64,000 nt of DNA from Antennarius striatus (GCF_040054535.1 NC_090789.1:9249973-9313972), one strand, 5' to 3'. Positions 1 through 11,714 are shown, counted from the stretch's first letter. Made by a program: numbers and translations. The notes: generated by a model not told the origin, from the letters alone.

Positions 1-566
1 AAATTCAAAAATAAAATCAAACCAACAGTGAAAGTGTGTTTGGATAACAACTTAATGGCAGATTATTACAAGACTTGATATGAAACTCTCATAGTCGTTG
101 CTGCAAAAAGCAGGATAATATAACCAAGCTTTTTCAAATCACTCAGTGTATTGTCTTATGGACAGTCTTTTCCAACGACAACAGCAAAGTCTTTCAATGC
201 ACTTGCCTTTTGATGTTTGTAGAGGTTGTACTCAACATACAAAAACAATTGGTTCTGAGAGGTTGCTCGTAAGTTGAATTGTTTGTAAGTCGTTATTATT
301 AATTACAGGGCAAAAAAAAAGACACATAATAAAATATAATAAAGGTACTTGCTGTTTTGAGTCCAGTCATTTTACATTACATGTCAGTTTTGAAACAAAT
401 ACACATAAAAATAAAAATCAGGTCTATGTCATTTCACTCGAATTTGTGTCTGTCCACCATAAATATTTGAATCATAAAATAACTATTTCCTGTTTGATGA
501 GAAGTAAGACCACATTTTCATTTCAGTTTTCAAAGTCATGTTTTAGAAAGTTTTGTCAAACAATAC
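1..566. other. presumed intron of the apple-domain gene
   Basis: AT-rich sequence downstream of the last recognisable apple exon. No convincing second-half apple 3 exon was seen. Around 236-330 a stretch with repeated cgtaagt-like words resembles the ends of short DNA transposons, but no paired terminal repeat was found. Confidence 0.4.
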
Positions 567-3500
567 CTGTTAAAAGAGAAGTAGGTACATTTAGGATGAT
601 TAGAGCACAATGCCTGACAGTGCTGAGGAGAAGAGCTGGGAAGTTCCTCAATGTTATTTCCTGGGATATTAGTACCTGGAAACAGCTTACCCTCACAGGC
701 TGCATAAAACATGGATGAAAAAAAGTTTTAAAAAATCTACAAAACCCAACCTTAATTCGGACTTGACTTTATTTGTTGACTATGAATGTTTGTGTACCTG
801 TGTTAAAACTTTGAGTCATTTGTGCTTTGTGGGAAAATCCAGATACAACCCCAACCTTTGCCTCCACAACAGAAGTTCTTGGTATTGTCCAGCTGAACTT
901 GAGGTGACATTTGTACCTTAAACAGAACATGAACTTAGGAAATTATAGACTCTACTGTGCCACTACCTTACTAAAAACAATTTTGTGTAATTCAGTTTTA
1001 CCTGATATATACTGGTGTGAAGACATCATTTACAAAAGTAAAGAACTGGCAGTGAGGGTCCTGTGTACAGACTCTCTGACAATCCTCATAAGTTGCTGTG
1101 AACAAAGTTCGATAGTCTGCCCCATAGAAGTCCACATTGTAGTATACCTGAGACAGACAAGGTTCTAAAAGAAAGGCAGAGAGCAAAGGAAAACGTCACC
1201 ATGCATCACTAGTTAGATAATGATTTCATAAAGCTTCAAATGTTTATACACCTACGTGATTCTCGGTTACAGGGCTTCAAAGAGTATCCAGAGGTGACGC
1301 CCAGAAGAGGAGTCTGAACATTGGGCTTCCCAGAAGCAGTTTTCTTAAGGTAACAGTAAAAATGTCTGCAAAGAGAATTTTTAATGTTTAGATTTATGTT
1401 TTTATAGATATAAGCAGATTACCATAAGTACAAAAACAGAACAAATTACAGTGATTTTCAGACAAATAGTAAGCACTTGCAACAAAATACAAAAACAATC
1501 TAAAGGGTTTAAATAATGGCGAAAGGTATGTTGGGACTTTCTTTTATTGCATGTATCACTTTTCTTGGCTTCTGACAGCTCTGGAGTGATGCAAATTATA
1601 TTTATTTTTCTTGCTTTCAGAAAAAAGTATAACTTCAATTTTTCTTTGTTTTTTGTTTTAGTATACAGACGCTCCTCAACTTCCATTTTAGTGACGTTCC
1701 GAACGGCCGAACATCATGTGAAAATGAAGGTAAGTTGTTACTGTACATTCCAGTAATGAGTGACCGTTCATACTGTATGTACATCCATAAATTTTATTAC
1801 CATATCTTATAAAACACCCCTAACATAACATTGTAAAATGGTAACATTAATTTCAAATTAATACGACGTTTTAACATAAGGGTAACACGCGATGAACTGG
1901 GAAGAAGCAAGTCACATTCAGTCTGTCGTTTGCGCCATGTAAATAATGAAGGCAGTGTCAAACGTAAGATTGTTTGAACGTCTGATACTACGGGGAGTGC
2001 GCTAAACTCAAAAATTCACTCACAATTTTTTTTTCAATATTATTTTACGAACGTAAAATCGAAAAAACGTAAAACGAATGAATGTAAGTAGAGGAGCATC
2101 TGTACTTTAGAAATCCCCGTAGGGAAATTAAGAGCACACTCTAGTTTGAACAAACACATGCATATTAATGTTAGTATGTACAGGCCCCTGTAACGCACAC
2201 AAATACACACAAGGGGGCCTGTAGGCATGCAGGGGGAGGTAGAGTGGTGGGAAGCTCATACATGGTGTGCCCCAAATGAGCAACTTTGTAAAGTGGGACG
2301 GCACCTTGCTCAAGGCCACCTCGGCAGTGCTCCGGTGGTGAGCTGACACCTCCCACTGTCAGCTCATGCTCCAGGCGGCTGGGCAGGAGCGGACATTGAA
2401 CCGCTGATCTTTGGAACATTAAACGACCCGCTCTAGCACTCTGTCGCTTTACCAGCTAGCCACTGCTGCCCCTGGTTCCATCCATCCTTCCATCTTCAAC
2501 CGCCTGTCCGGGCCCGGGTCGTGGGGGCAACAGTCTCAGGAGGAATGCCCATACTTCCCTCTCCCCAGACACCTCTTCCAGCTCCTCCGGGGGGATCCCG
2601 AGGCATTCCCAGGCCAACCAAGAGACATAGTCCCTCCTGTGTGTCCTAGGTCTTTCCCAAGGTCTCCTCCCGGTAGGACATGCCCGGAACACTTAACCAG
2701 GAAAGCCTCCAGGAGGCATCCACAACAGATGCCCAAGCCTCCACAGCTGGCTCCGCTCAAGGTGGAGGAGCAGTGGCTCTACTCCAAGCTCCTCGCTGGT
2801 GACTAAGCTCCTCACCTTAAAGGTAAAGGTGCGCCCAGCCACTCTACAGAGGAAACTCATTACAGCTGCTTGTATCCGGGATCTTGTCCTTTCGGTCATG
2901 ACCCAAAGCTCATGACTATAGGTAAGAGTAGGAATGTAGATTGACCAGTACATAGAAAGCTTCGTCTGAAGACTGTAATGGAAATTTGTATTGTGTGTGT
3001 GTCCTTATTTGACTTTCATCATGTCACTACTGAGAACATGCTTCAAAACCTCTCCATGCAACTGCTGGGCTACGTCACATCTTAGTTTGTTCGGACACAG
3101 AGAGGTCGCAGCAGGTCACAGCCCATTAAACCATATAGGGAGCTGAGATACTGCAGACCCAGTACCCCTCTCTAAGGTGAGGAGATGGAGAGGAGATGGA
3201 GACCTATTTGCAGCCAACCCGCTGTTTTAGTGCATTCCAATGTGTAGTAAAGATATTTTAGTTTTGGTGCATTCCAATGTGTAAGGTCGCCTAATAAAGA
3301 TGTTTTACGGGTGCGTGAAAGCCTCCTACACTACATTCCCAGGGGTAACGAAAAGATAGTGATGTTTTTCCTCAGCTGGGGGTACCACCGAAGGGAGGGT
3401 TGCCTGCAAGCTGGAACTGGCCATTCCTGCTCGCATGCAGGCCTTGCTTCTTCAAAGGCATAAAAGGTGAGGAGTTTCAAACTCCAGTCAGAGTCAGCTG

Positions 3501-5420
3501 CGGGTCACGTACGGACGCCCAGCCTGGTTGATGCTACTCTGCCTGGGTTGTGGGCTCTCCTTCCCATTGTGTCAAGGTAAGAGGAGAAACATATTTGGAA
3601 TGCCACCATACAGTATATTGCCTTAGCTCAACCAAATATTTGTTTGTTTATTTGTTTATTGCTATGCTCTGTGGGGAATGAAACTATAAGTTTATTCAAG
3701 CATCATAGAATTGTTTGTTTGCATTGCTATGCGCTGTGGGGACTAAATGACACATTTAGTCTAGCATCATAGAGGTATTTTGACTTATTGTTTGTTTATT
3801 TGTATTGCTATGCTCTGCGTGGAATAAATCGCACATTATATTCTAGCATCATAGGAGTCTCGTTGATTAATGATGTGGTTTTCTGTGTACCCACCTCCGC
3901 GGACCTGTATGAAAATGTTTCACAAAACAACGACCCAGATCTTTCTTCAACACGACAGACCTATACGACTGCATCACTGCAGACAGTGCACCGATCTGTC
4001 TGTCAATCTCACGTTCCATCCTTCCTTCACTTGTGAACAAGACCCGAAGATACTTAAACTCCTCCACTTGGGACAAAGACTCTCCATCAAACTGAGGAGG
4101 GCATGCCAACCCTTTTCCTATCGAGAACCATGGCCGCGGATTTAGAGGTGCTGATCCCCATCCCACTCGCGTCACACTCTGCTGCAAACCGTCCCAGTGC
4201 ACACTGAAGGTCCAGATTTGGTGAGGCCAACAGGACAACATCGTCCGCAAACTACTCGCGCTGCATGGTTGATGATACAACAATGAAGTCGATCATTAAC
4301 CTCCGGCCTAGGGTGTCCTGGTACCATGTGCACTTATGGGTATCCCTGTGGTTGAACAAGGTGTTCATTATGGACATGGTTCATTAGCACAGAAGTCCAA
4401 TAACAGAAATCCACTCCTGTTCAGATCGGGAAGGCCATTCATCCCAATCACCCCTTTCCAGGTCTCACTGTCATTGTCCACATGAGCATTAAAGTCCCCA
4501 AGAAGAACAAGGGAGTCCTCAGTTTGCAGCACTATTTAGTACCCCTCCCAGGGACTCCACGAAGGCACTATTCCGCACTGCTGTTGGCCTGTAGGCCAAA
4601 ACAGCAGTGAGACACCTTTCCCCAACCTGAAGGCGCAGGGACACAACCCTCTCATTCACCAGGGTGAACTCCAACATATGATGGCTGAACTATGGGGCTA
4701 TAAGCAAACCCACACCAACTCGCCACCTCTCAACAACACCAGAAAAGAGGAGAGTCCAGAGCCTCTCAAGGTTATGGATTTCAGAGCCCAAGCTTTGGGT
4801 GGAGGTTAGCCCAACTATAGTTGGTACCTCTCAACTTCCTCCAAAAGATGTGGCTCCCTTCCCCCCAGCGGGGTGACATTCCATGGACATGGAATGTCTC
4901 TAGCTCTAGAGACATTCCATGTCTTGGTCTGGGGATTGAGTCGTCGAGCCCCATGCTGACTGCCACCCAATCCACACTGTACCCGTCCCCTATGGTTTCC
5001 TCGACCGTTGGTGAGTCCACCACGGGTTGGGCCCTGAGCTGAGTCCTGAGGTGAGCTACATTGACAAAAAGTATAACTTATTTTCAAATAAAAATCTGTC
5101 GCCTGTTTTATACCTGTCATCTTTGGTCCAGTCAGCCCGAATAAAGGTAAAGAAAAGACATCCATGGTACTGAGTACAAAGCATCTGGCAGTGCTGAGCA
5201 TCAGGGGAGTAAACTCTGGTTATATCTGTCCCTGGAAAATCGATATTCTCCAAAAGTTCCTGTATACATTCTGCAGAAAAAAAGGAAACACATTTACATG
5301 TGCAAATACTTTTGGTCATAGTATATCCAGTAATTCCATTTTGGCTGTTCATGCGTTACCTTCACCAAAGGAGAGGCTGCAGATGGACATCAGACCAACC
5401 AAAATCAAAAATCCTCCCAT
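567..5420 (-). CDS. apple (PAN) domain protein, plasma kallikrein / factor XI-like, 5' part of gene
   Basis: Six exons were read on the minus strand: 5360-5420 (start and signal peptide), 5114-5270, 1256-1365, 1002-1164, 798-916 and 567-699. Phases agree at every junction. The protein starts [19 protein letters not shown], a typical secretory signal. Apple 1 ([15 protein letters not shown], then CQMLC, FFTF, CYLKK, ending [11 protein letters not shown]) and apple 2 ([32 protein letters not shown]) follow, then the first half of apple 3 ([21 protein letters not shown]). Two exons per apple domain is the known layout of plasma kallikrein and factor XI genes, secreted liver proteases of the contact/coagulation system. 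Apple 2 lacks the usual final cysteine. The serine protease part, if present, lies beyond the left edge, so a protease-less apple protein cannot be excluded. The donor of exon 1256-1365 was chosen at GTAGGT because the nearer GTAACC would create a stop codon. Confidence 0.8.
1664..2104. mobile_element. MITE-like element with ~20-bp terminal inverted repeats
   Basis: The left end (tacagacgctcctcaactt) and the right end (gtagaggagcatctgta read inverted) are imperfect inverted copies, flanked by TA. At about 440 bp with no coding capacity, this fits a non-autonomous Tc1/mariner-type element. It lies in the third intron-exon interval of the apple-domain gene, next to a SINE. Confidence 0.6.
2107..2475 (-). 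mobile_element. tRNA-derived SINE (inverted), copy A
   Basis: On the minus strand the head reads GGGGCAGCAGTGGCTAGCTG (A-box-like), with a B-box-like GGTTCAATGTC about 60 bases later. The body shares ctccccctgcatgcctacag and the gtgtgctcttaatttccct tail with the element at 39712-40480, showing one repeated family. A CA/TG stretch sits near the 3' end. Confidence 0.65.
2964..3930. mobile_element. ~1 kb insertion inside the LINE, candidate solo LTR
   Basis: LINE coding sequence is continuous on either side (a KKDLG-like stretch ends near 3931, KLSMYWSIY resumes near 2963), so this block was inserted later. It contains a TATA-like cataaaag near 3457, a short open frame from an ATG at 3530 that meets a GTAAGA donor-like site, a threefold minisatellite and an aataaa at 3823. 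The candidate ends read tgaag..aaaaca. No clear target-site duplication was found, so an LTR is only one explanation. Confidence 0.35.
3640..3854. repeat. threefold ~70-bp minisatellite
   Basis: Three diverged units, each running from a tttgttt-rich start through attgctatgc(t/g)ctg to (t/a)agcatcatag, end near 3708, 3772 and 3853. They lie inside the insertion that splits the LINE. Confidence 0.7.
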
Positions 5421-5797
5421 CTTTTCCGTGTTGAGGATTCTCTGCAGAGGCCAGTACATTTGCAATAATAGGTGCTTCTGCAACTGCAAATTGGACTGGT
5501 TTGAGTATCTCATCTCCCCTTTTTGTACATCTGATCTGTTTGCACAGCTTATTATTGACAAACTAAATGATTGGCTCCCCATACCCACTTGCCAAATACC
5601 CTGAAGTGCAGTAACCCTGTCCAGTTTTAAGGTTCAGACAAACTATGAACCATCAAATTGATGGGCTGTTTCAAAGTCCAGATTAAAATCAGTAAGTTAA
5701 GCTCTAGCACAAACAAATTGGAAAAAGTATTTGGAACTGTTTATTTTTTGTAGCTGTCAGCATAAGCCCCAGTTGTTTTATTCATCAGAGTTCATGA

Positions 5798-7497
5798 GAG
5801 GATAACAAATGTAATGCCGGACCACAGATCACTTTAGGTAAAAATATTTGGAATACAGTCTAGTTGGACATCTGGCAGCTGAATGACATTAAGTTAAAAA
5901 TACATAATATGGGACCTTTATTAGGAAACCGGTTGCTTTGTTAGGTAATTTAAGGTCAGTGTTGTACTTTAATCAGTTTGTCCTGATGTCCTTTATGTAA
6001 TAGATCATTGGAGTTCATGTAATGTTTGTTCAGAGTTTTGGATCCAAACCACGTAGCTGGCCAAACAAGAAATGATAAGAAAACAGCAGACTCATTCAGC
6101 TGCCAGATGTCTAACTACACTGTATTCCAAATATTTTGACCTAAAGTAATCTGTGGTCCTAAATATCAGCTTTTCAAAATCGCTCATCTGAGCTACTCAC
6201 AAAGTACTTTGTTTCAGGCCTCCGGCTGTAGTATGTTAATGAGCTCCGATGGTCAACGCCTCCTTCACCTGGGTCACGACCCTCTGAAGGAGAGCGTTAG
6301 GCTAACGGGACACCGACCGGCATTACATTTGTTATCACTATGGCGTTTGGAGGACCCATCGTGTTGCCGTACATTTATGACCCTGAGTCGGACCCAGAAG
6401 CGGGGGCTCCTGAAGAAACACCGACTGTGTGGCTGCAGCAGGACGTCTCTGAATGGTTAGTACGTGTGAACGTTACTTAGTTGGTTCTGTGTTTTGTTTT
6501 GTTGTGTAACCTATGTCATCACAGGACCGGAGCATCGTCTGGTAGCTTTTTTTTCTACTCCCGCCTCTTATCGCACAGTAATAATGTCCTATCTGTCTTA
6601 TGTATTTTGTACATATAAGGACTTGTTGACTGCTAAAATGTTCCTGTACTTCTATAAGTGACAGTCAATTTTGATGGTGGTTCTGATAGTTATTACCATG
6701 TGGCTAATGCTAGCTTTTGCTCACGACTAAGTTACTTTATTTTTATATCACATTGATTAAACCCCTTACTAAGCTGCAAAATATTTGAGGCAGTCCTCTG
6801 TGACAAGACACACGGAGATAACACCTGCCACCATCACACCAGGTTAATGGTGAAATGATATTGCAGTGATGTCTTTATGTACTCTATTTTGAGATGTCTT
6901 CACCTTCTGTTTAATGTAGAAATGTTCCTGTGGACACTGAACTGATGCCAACAGAAGCAAAAAACATCTGCTGTTTGGAGATACCACAAGTAGCAAGCTC
7001 ACAGCTAAACCACATTGTGTCTATTTGGCTACTTTTACAATTATAATTTCAAATGACCTTTACCATGTTTTTCACTGAAGGTTAGGAGCCGTCTGCAGGA
7101 GGTTGATGAGGTTCCGTGCATGACTCAACATCCTGGGTTCCAGCCTGTGTGCCTAAACGTGTACACCCTACAAATGGCCGGTCATGTACTGAGGGCTGAG
7201 TATGGCCCTTCAAGTCTGAGACGAATACATCGGTAAGTCGTCAACCAATCCATATTGTCCAATATTCTGTCCAATAGCACAAATTGTCCAGTCTGATGTC
7301 AAGAATGGCTATTCTAGCGCAATATGATCGATTTGAGTTGTTCAGAGCCATGACTTCCTAAAACTCCAAATATCTATTGATGCAGGGAGCGTTTGTTTAC
7401 CAGATTCTAGGAGTTGGTCAGGTTAGGGAGGACCACTATGTACAGTACATGTAGAGACCTGAAAAAGTGTGATTTTCATAATAGGGCCCCTTTAAAG
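5798..7497 (+). mobile_element. decayed transposon-like unit with P2X7-tail-like coding remnants
   Basis: An inverted repeat pairs 5798-5885 with 6091-6160 and 6321-6341, so the right arm carries about 160 extra bases. Just inside it, an ATG at 6340 opens MAFGGPIVLPYIYDPESDPE and runs to WLQQDVSEW at 6455, where a GTTAGT donor-like site follows. Further plus-strand remnants are ELMPTEAKNICCLEIPQV (about 6930-6990) and HPGFQPVCLNVYTLQMAGHV (about 7125-7190). These resemble the cysteine-rich P2X7 receptor intracellular (ballast) domain, which in fish also occurs in many repeated, transposon-associated genes (from recall). The expected early WCxCGxC cysteines are lost, so it looks like a pseudogene. 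The right end, about 7390-7497, matches a repeat at 52680-52813. Confidence 0.5.
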
Positions 7498-7671
7498 CAG
7501 CAGAGCTCAACTTGCTCTCAAAAAATTCTAATCTAAAAATACAATTTTTGATGCCAAGAGACATTGGCTGTAGAAACACGCAGCAAAATCTATTCCATTA
7601 AAACCCGGTTTAAAGAGGGCTCTGTGGATACTCAACTGAAAATGAATGAAGTATTCAAAGCTCAAAGTGTT

Positions 7672-7677
7672 TTTATT
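7672..7677 (-). terminator. polyadenylation signal AATAAA of GST copy A
   Basis: AATAAA on the minus strand about 165 bases after the stop codon of the GST gene. The surrounding 3' UTR is closely similar to that of GST copy B. Confidence 0.6.
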
Positions 7678-7840
7678 GTTTTTGTTTAGAACACAAAATA
7701 CAAAGTCAATTTGAAGTTGTACAAGAAAGTGAACCACTAATGTAAATCTAATTGACAGCTCTTGTAAAGGTCGCAAACAAGAACATAGTGCAATGCAAGG
7801 AGTGGTTAAACAACAGGAATAATTCTGATGAGCCAGGATC

Positions 7841-10800
7841 TCAGATGTCTTTCAATGCATCTCCTCCCTGAGGGTTCTCCAACCAGTTACGAGGCCAGGT
7901 GGCCTTGATACTGGGTCTGTCCTTATGGCTTTTATAGTAATTTGCCAGTTTGGGATATTTCTTCTCACACAACCTAGAAAATGAAAAGATGAACAGTGAA
8001 ATTAAAAATACAAATGTACCACTCCCTTGCATTTGTTTTTTCAGGCTTCCTAGTCATTTATCTACATACCCCAAACGGAAGAGATAGCAGATGCTTGGAT
8101 AAACGATCACATCAGCCAGTGAGAATTTTTTTCCTGCCAGGAAACAACCTTGCGCCTTAAAGATAGAACAAAATATTAAGCTACCGTATTATGCTGGTGA
8201 GTTACCATTTTCATGTTAGCTAATGAAAAGAACATTGTTGGCTTTTTATCTGTAAAGCGCTTTGAAATGTCTTCAGATGTGATTAAGCGCTATATAAATA
8301 AAAGTTGGACAAGTTGATGATCTATTTGTTACTTTCCCAATAACATCTACAATTGGCTTGAATATTATCCATTATGGATGGTAGTAGTATTGTTCCTTAA
8401 AAAAATGTCTCTTCAAAACTCAACTCACATTCTTCCTGATAATTTAAAGGGAATATGAAACCATTTAAATGTATCTATCTGTTAAATATGAACTAAAACA
8501 CAGCAAATAGTTAACCTATAAACTGGGAGCCTGACTCATTTTAACATTTTGTCTCTTTTGTCTTGTCAATCTCGGAATATAGAATTTCAATATCTTTACC
8601 TTCTCCAGGTACCCTTCCCACAGTTTGACCTCAGCAGTCAGATTTTCTTTGTTTCTCTTCAAAGCGGAGTCGTGTCTTTCCTCCTTTGGGACTTTCCATT
8701 CATAGTAGATCACATCCCCTGAAAATGTTACAGTTGTTACAGAAATCTTCCCGCATGTTGTAAAGTACTGGCTTTCACATCGTGCTGACTAGCTGCTTTC
8801 ATTTCCACCACAGTCAGGAACATATTGCGTAACATCTGTTAAGAACATAAAAATGGCTCAAAGTGTATAAAATATGCTATGTAAAAACAATTCATACACT
8901 GTTAGGGATAATAGCAAATGCACTTCATTTGTGTTTGCAGCTTTCCTCAAATGCTGACGCCTCCAGTCTCAAGAGCTGAGCTTTGCAAGAAACATGTGAC
9001 CTTGTGGGATTAATATATGAACAAAGACAGGGGCCATGTCTTAATTATGTGAAGGTACAGCTCAGTGGGGAATGGAATTTGTTGTGAACAACCAGGGTCT
9101 CCTGGACAAGAGGGGGTGGTGTATGCATATGCAGTTCCCCCTTAGGAGATGTACTGAAGACATCACGTCTCAAAGGTGTGACAGTGGCAGCGTGGTGTTG
9201 CCAAGAGCATTGCTGTTCAACAGCCAAACAATGTCAGCAAAGTCATGATAGTGTCAGGGAGCAAATAAACACATCCACCCATCCATAACACAAACTGTTG
9301 GTTTTGCTTTATCAGTATACACTGCCCAGCCAAAAAAAAGTCACACACTCTAATATTTCGTGGGACTGCCTGTAGCTTTGATTGTGGTGCGCATTTGCCA
9401 CGGCATTGTTTCGACAACCTCGTACAACGTCACAGAATTTACTTCTGTCCAGAATTGGATTAACCTTTGGCCGAGTTCTTGTATTGACGACAGGAGTCAA
9501 ACCACTCTGCAAGGTCTTCTCCAGCACATCCCATAGACTTGGAATCGGGCTAAGCTCAGAACTGTGGGGGCCAATTGATGTGTCAAAATGATTCCTCACG
9601 CTCCCTGGGCCACTCTTTCACAATTAGAGTCTGATAAATTTCGGCATTGTTGTCCTGGAATATGATTGTGCCATCCGGGAGAAAAAATCCATTGCCTGGT
9701 CATTCAGTACATTCAGATACTCAGCTGACTTAATTTTTTTGCTGAATAATATTGCTGAGCCTAGACTTGACCAACCAAAGCAACCCCTGATCATAACACT
9801 GCAATTTGCTTATTGAAACCCAAATGGTCACTTTTTTTTTGGCCGGTCAGTCTATAATCCATTAAATTACTAAATGTCTGGCCTTTCTGTGGACCATTTT
9901 TTTTCCCCTTGCAGGGCAAAAGAATAATCCTATTTACTTATGTTCTCTGATTAGTTTCAGGTTCAAAGAGTAAGGGTTACACTTGTCCGTCCGTCCGCCG
10001 GAACATATCACCTGAAAGGTTCATTTCTGCCGCTGCATCCGTCGTAGCGAGTCACGGGAAGCTGGAACCTATCTCAGCTGGCATAGGGCGTGAGGCGGGA
10101 GACACTCCGGGCACGACGCTAGTGCACCGCAGAGCCACACACAAAGACATACAACCACGCACACACACTCACTCACTCACTCCTACGGGCAATTTGGGAC
10201 CTGTCAATCAACCTGAAGCGCATGCTTTTGGAGGTGAGAGGAGAACCTGGAGAGAACCCACGCAGAGAGCATGCACTCCGCACAGAGTGCGACTCGAACC
10301 CAGAACTGCCGTGTTGTGAGGCAACAGCGCTACCCACTGCGCCACCGTGCATCAAATTTTAGTCACATTTAATTATCATGTTATGTCCACATTCTATTGT
10401 CCTGGTCATTCCACATCAGCACAAACTGTGTTTGACATATGTGTGCTTGAACACAAATTTTCTCCCCATATTAAGTAAGAATATTCCAGGACATGAATCA
10501 GTGGCAGTCCTAGGCTGTCCTAAGAAAATAATTCACACACACATTTCCAAAGTGGGATGAGCCTGTCCACTATTATCTGGTGGAAAGATGAATCTAGGCT
10601 TATTGTGGACTTGCTTTTCTATTATGTGTTATACAGTCATTTAAATGTAGCCTTAACATCCATCTATTCAATGTGTTCGATAATTATATACGCATCTTTA
10701 ATCTGTTATAGTTTTTCCTCACAATGTGGTGCAATGGGTAATGTCGCAGCAAGAAGGTTCCACGTTTGGATTCTTTTCTGTGTGAAGTTTCTATGTTCTC

Positions 10801-11714
10801 CCCGTTTCTGTGTGGGTTCTCTCTGGGTCCTTCGGCTTCCTTCCACCTCCAAAAAACATGTAGCATAGGTGAAAGTGATCACTTCAAATTGTCCATAGGT
10901 GTGAGTGTGTGCGACCCATCTTGGGTGTACCCCACCTCTCGCCCAAAGCAAGCTGGAATAGTTTCCAGCATAGGCGGATCAGCGACTGAAGACAAAAGGT
11001 CTATGGTCGTCTTGACTACAAGAACATGGATGGATGGAAAAAATGTATGCAGTGAAATCCATTTCTTTGCACATGAGGGCTGACGTACCGCTTTTCTGGT
11101 TGAGACTGATGCCCTCCATCATGCGTTGGTACATCATTGCCAGCTCACTGTCATCATCCGGGGTCAGGTTGGTTCCCTGGTTCTTGAACTGGTTCTGTTG
11201 TTGGAGACAGTGGAAATCAGCTGATGAGAAAAAGCCTGTAAAGAGCTCTAGTTTATGATCCTCTGCAACAAAGGGTGTCTGTTCAGCAATGGTCAAAGAT
11301 CGATCTTACTTATTACCTCACTTGCTTAATAAATTTTTAACCAAGGCTGACTTTTTACCTCCAGATACATGCAGGCAGCAAAGGACTCGTTCAGGATCCT
11401 GTCGCCATGTTTGAAAGTAGGCAGCTTTGAGACAGGACAAAAAGTTTCATTAGCAGAATAAATATACTTCACATTTATTTGTGCAGAAAAAGTTATACAC
11501 CGAAGGTAAAAGATGTTTTATATCAATGAGCGGATTGATAACTTACCTGTCCTCTGGGATTCGAAGCCATGACTTCGGCCGATTTGTGCTCCATCTTTTC
11601 AAAAGAGAGCAGCTTCTGGTTGTAGCCCTGCAGCCCTTTCTCCTCCAGAGCGATCATCACCCTCCAGCAGGGTGGGGAGCCAGCCCCCCACAGAAGAGTC
11701 ATATCCTTGGCCAT
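7841..11714 (-). CDS. gstr: glutathione S-transferase rho-like, copy A
   Basis: Six exons: 11547-11714, 11359-11424, 11089-11194, 8600-8718, 8070-8155 and 7841-7973. All junctions are GT..AG with consistent phase, giving 678 nt and 225 residues, the usual cytosolic GST size. The N-terminal thioredoxin-fold domain starts MAKDMTLLWGAGSPPCWRVM, with a Ser at residue 13 as candidate glutathione-activating residue. LPTFKHGD (cis-Pro loop) and NESFAACMYLE (Glu-Ser glutathione site) follow in exon 2. The helical C-terminal domain carries ERHDSALKRN, FSLADVIVYP and the ending ATWPRNWLENPQGGDALKDI. It should conjugate glutathione to electrophiles in the cytosol. The sequence best fits the fish rho class, formerly theta-like or GSTA in flatfish. 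It is the most 3' of three tandem copies. A Tc1-like remnant and two L2-like repeats fill its 2.4-kb third intron. Naming within the class is by recall. Confidence 0.88.
9318..9845 (-). mobile_element. Tc1-like DNA transposon remnant
   Basis: Minus-strand translation gives SSELSPIPSLWDVLEKTLQS, a decayed form of the Tc1 transposase motif SPDLNPIENLWD..E with its conserved Asp-Asn-Pro region. Frameshifts and substitutions interrupt it. It lies inside intron 3 of GST copy A. Both edges carry a short shared word (cccagccaaaaaaaagt / actttttttttggccggtca), consistent with terminal inverted repeats. Confidence 0.6.
9990..10352. mobile_element. L2-like LINE 3' end or derived SINE
   Basis: This is a widespread fish repeat, recognisable by ggagagaacccacgcagag, gactcgaacccagaactgcc, gtgaggcaacagcgctaccc and a tail gcgccaccgtgc, with an internal acacacactcactcac stretch. 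Copies of the same family lie at 10725-11037 (opposite orientation), 33565-33760 and 57235-57615. Confidence 0.6.
10725..11037. mobile_element. L2-like repeat, opposite orientation to the 9990 copy
   Basis: It reads as the reverse complement of the same family: ggttctctctgggtcc, cctccaaaaaacatg, a gtgtgagtgtgtg stretch, a caagctggaatagtttcc end and an atggatggatgg-type tail at 11026-11037. With the 9990 copy it forms a large imperfect inverted pair in intron 3 of GST copy A. Confidence 0.55.

Larger units (their letters stand above)
2474..5055 (-). mobile_element. Rex-like non-LTR retrotransposon (LINE), internally deleted and interrupted
   Basis: Minus-strand translation shows pieces of a common fish LINE. 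An endonuclease-like part lies at about 4285-5055. Late reverse-transcriptase parts follow: [20 protein letters not shown] near 4000, then [20 protein letters not shown] at about 2870-2940, and [20 protein letters not shown] and [15 protein letters not shown] at 2520-2680. The element ends in a GGATGGAT-type tail near 2474. Most of the central RT domain is missing, and an unrelated ~1 kb block (2964-3930) splits the remainder. Stops and frameshifts make it inactive. It sits in the 3.7-kb intron between apple exons 2 and 3. The clade name is from recall of fish Rex/L2-like protein motifs. Confidence 0.7.

Noticed and set aside
1250..1258. GTAACC donor for the apple 1 second-half exon
   Set aside because: Joining there gives CCC TAA, an immediate stop; the GTAGGT donor at 1254-1255 keeps the frame and gives the expected apple junction.
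6209..6460. Plus-strand frame starting at 6209
   Set aside because: It is a different frame from the P2X7-tail-like remnant (ATG at 6340), which is the frame with recognisable motifs.
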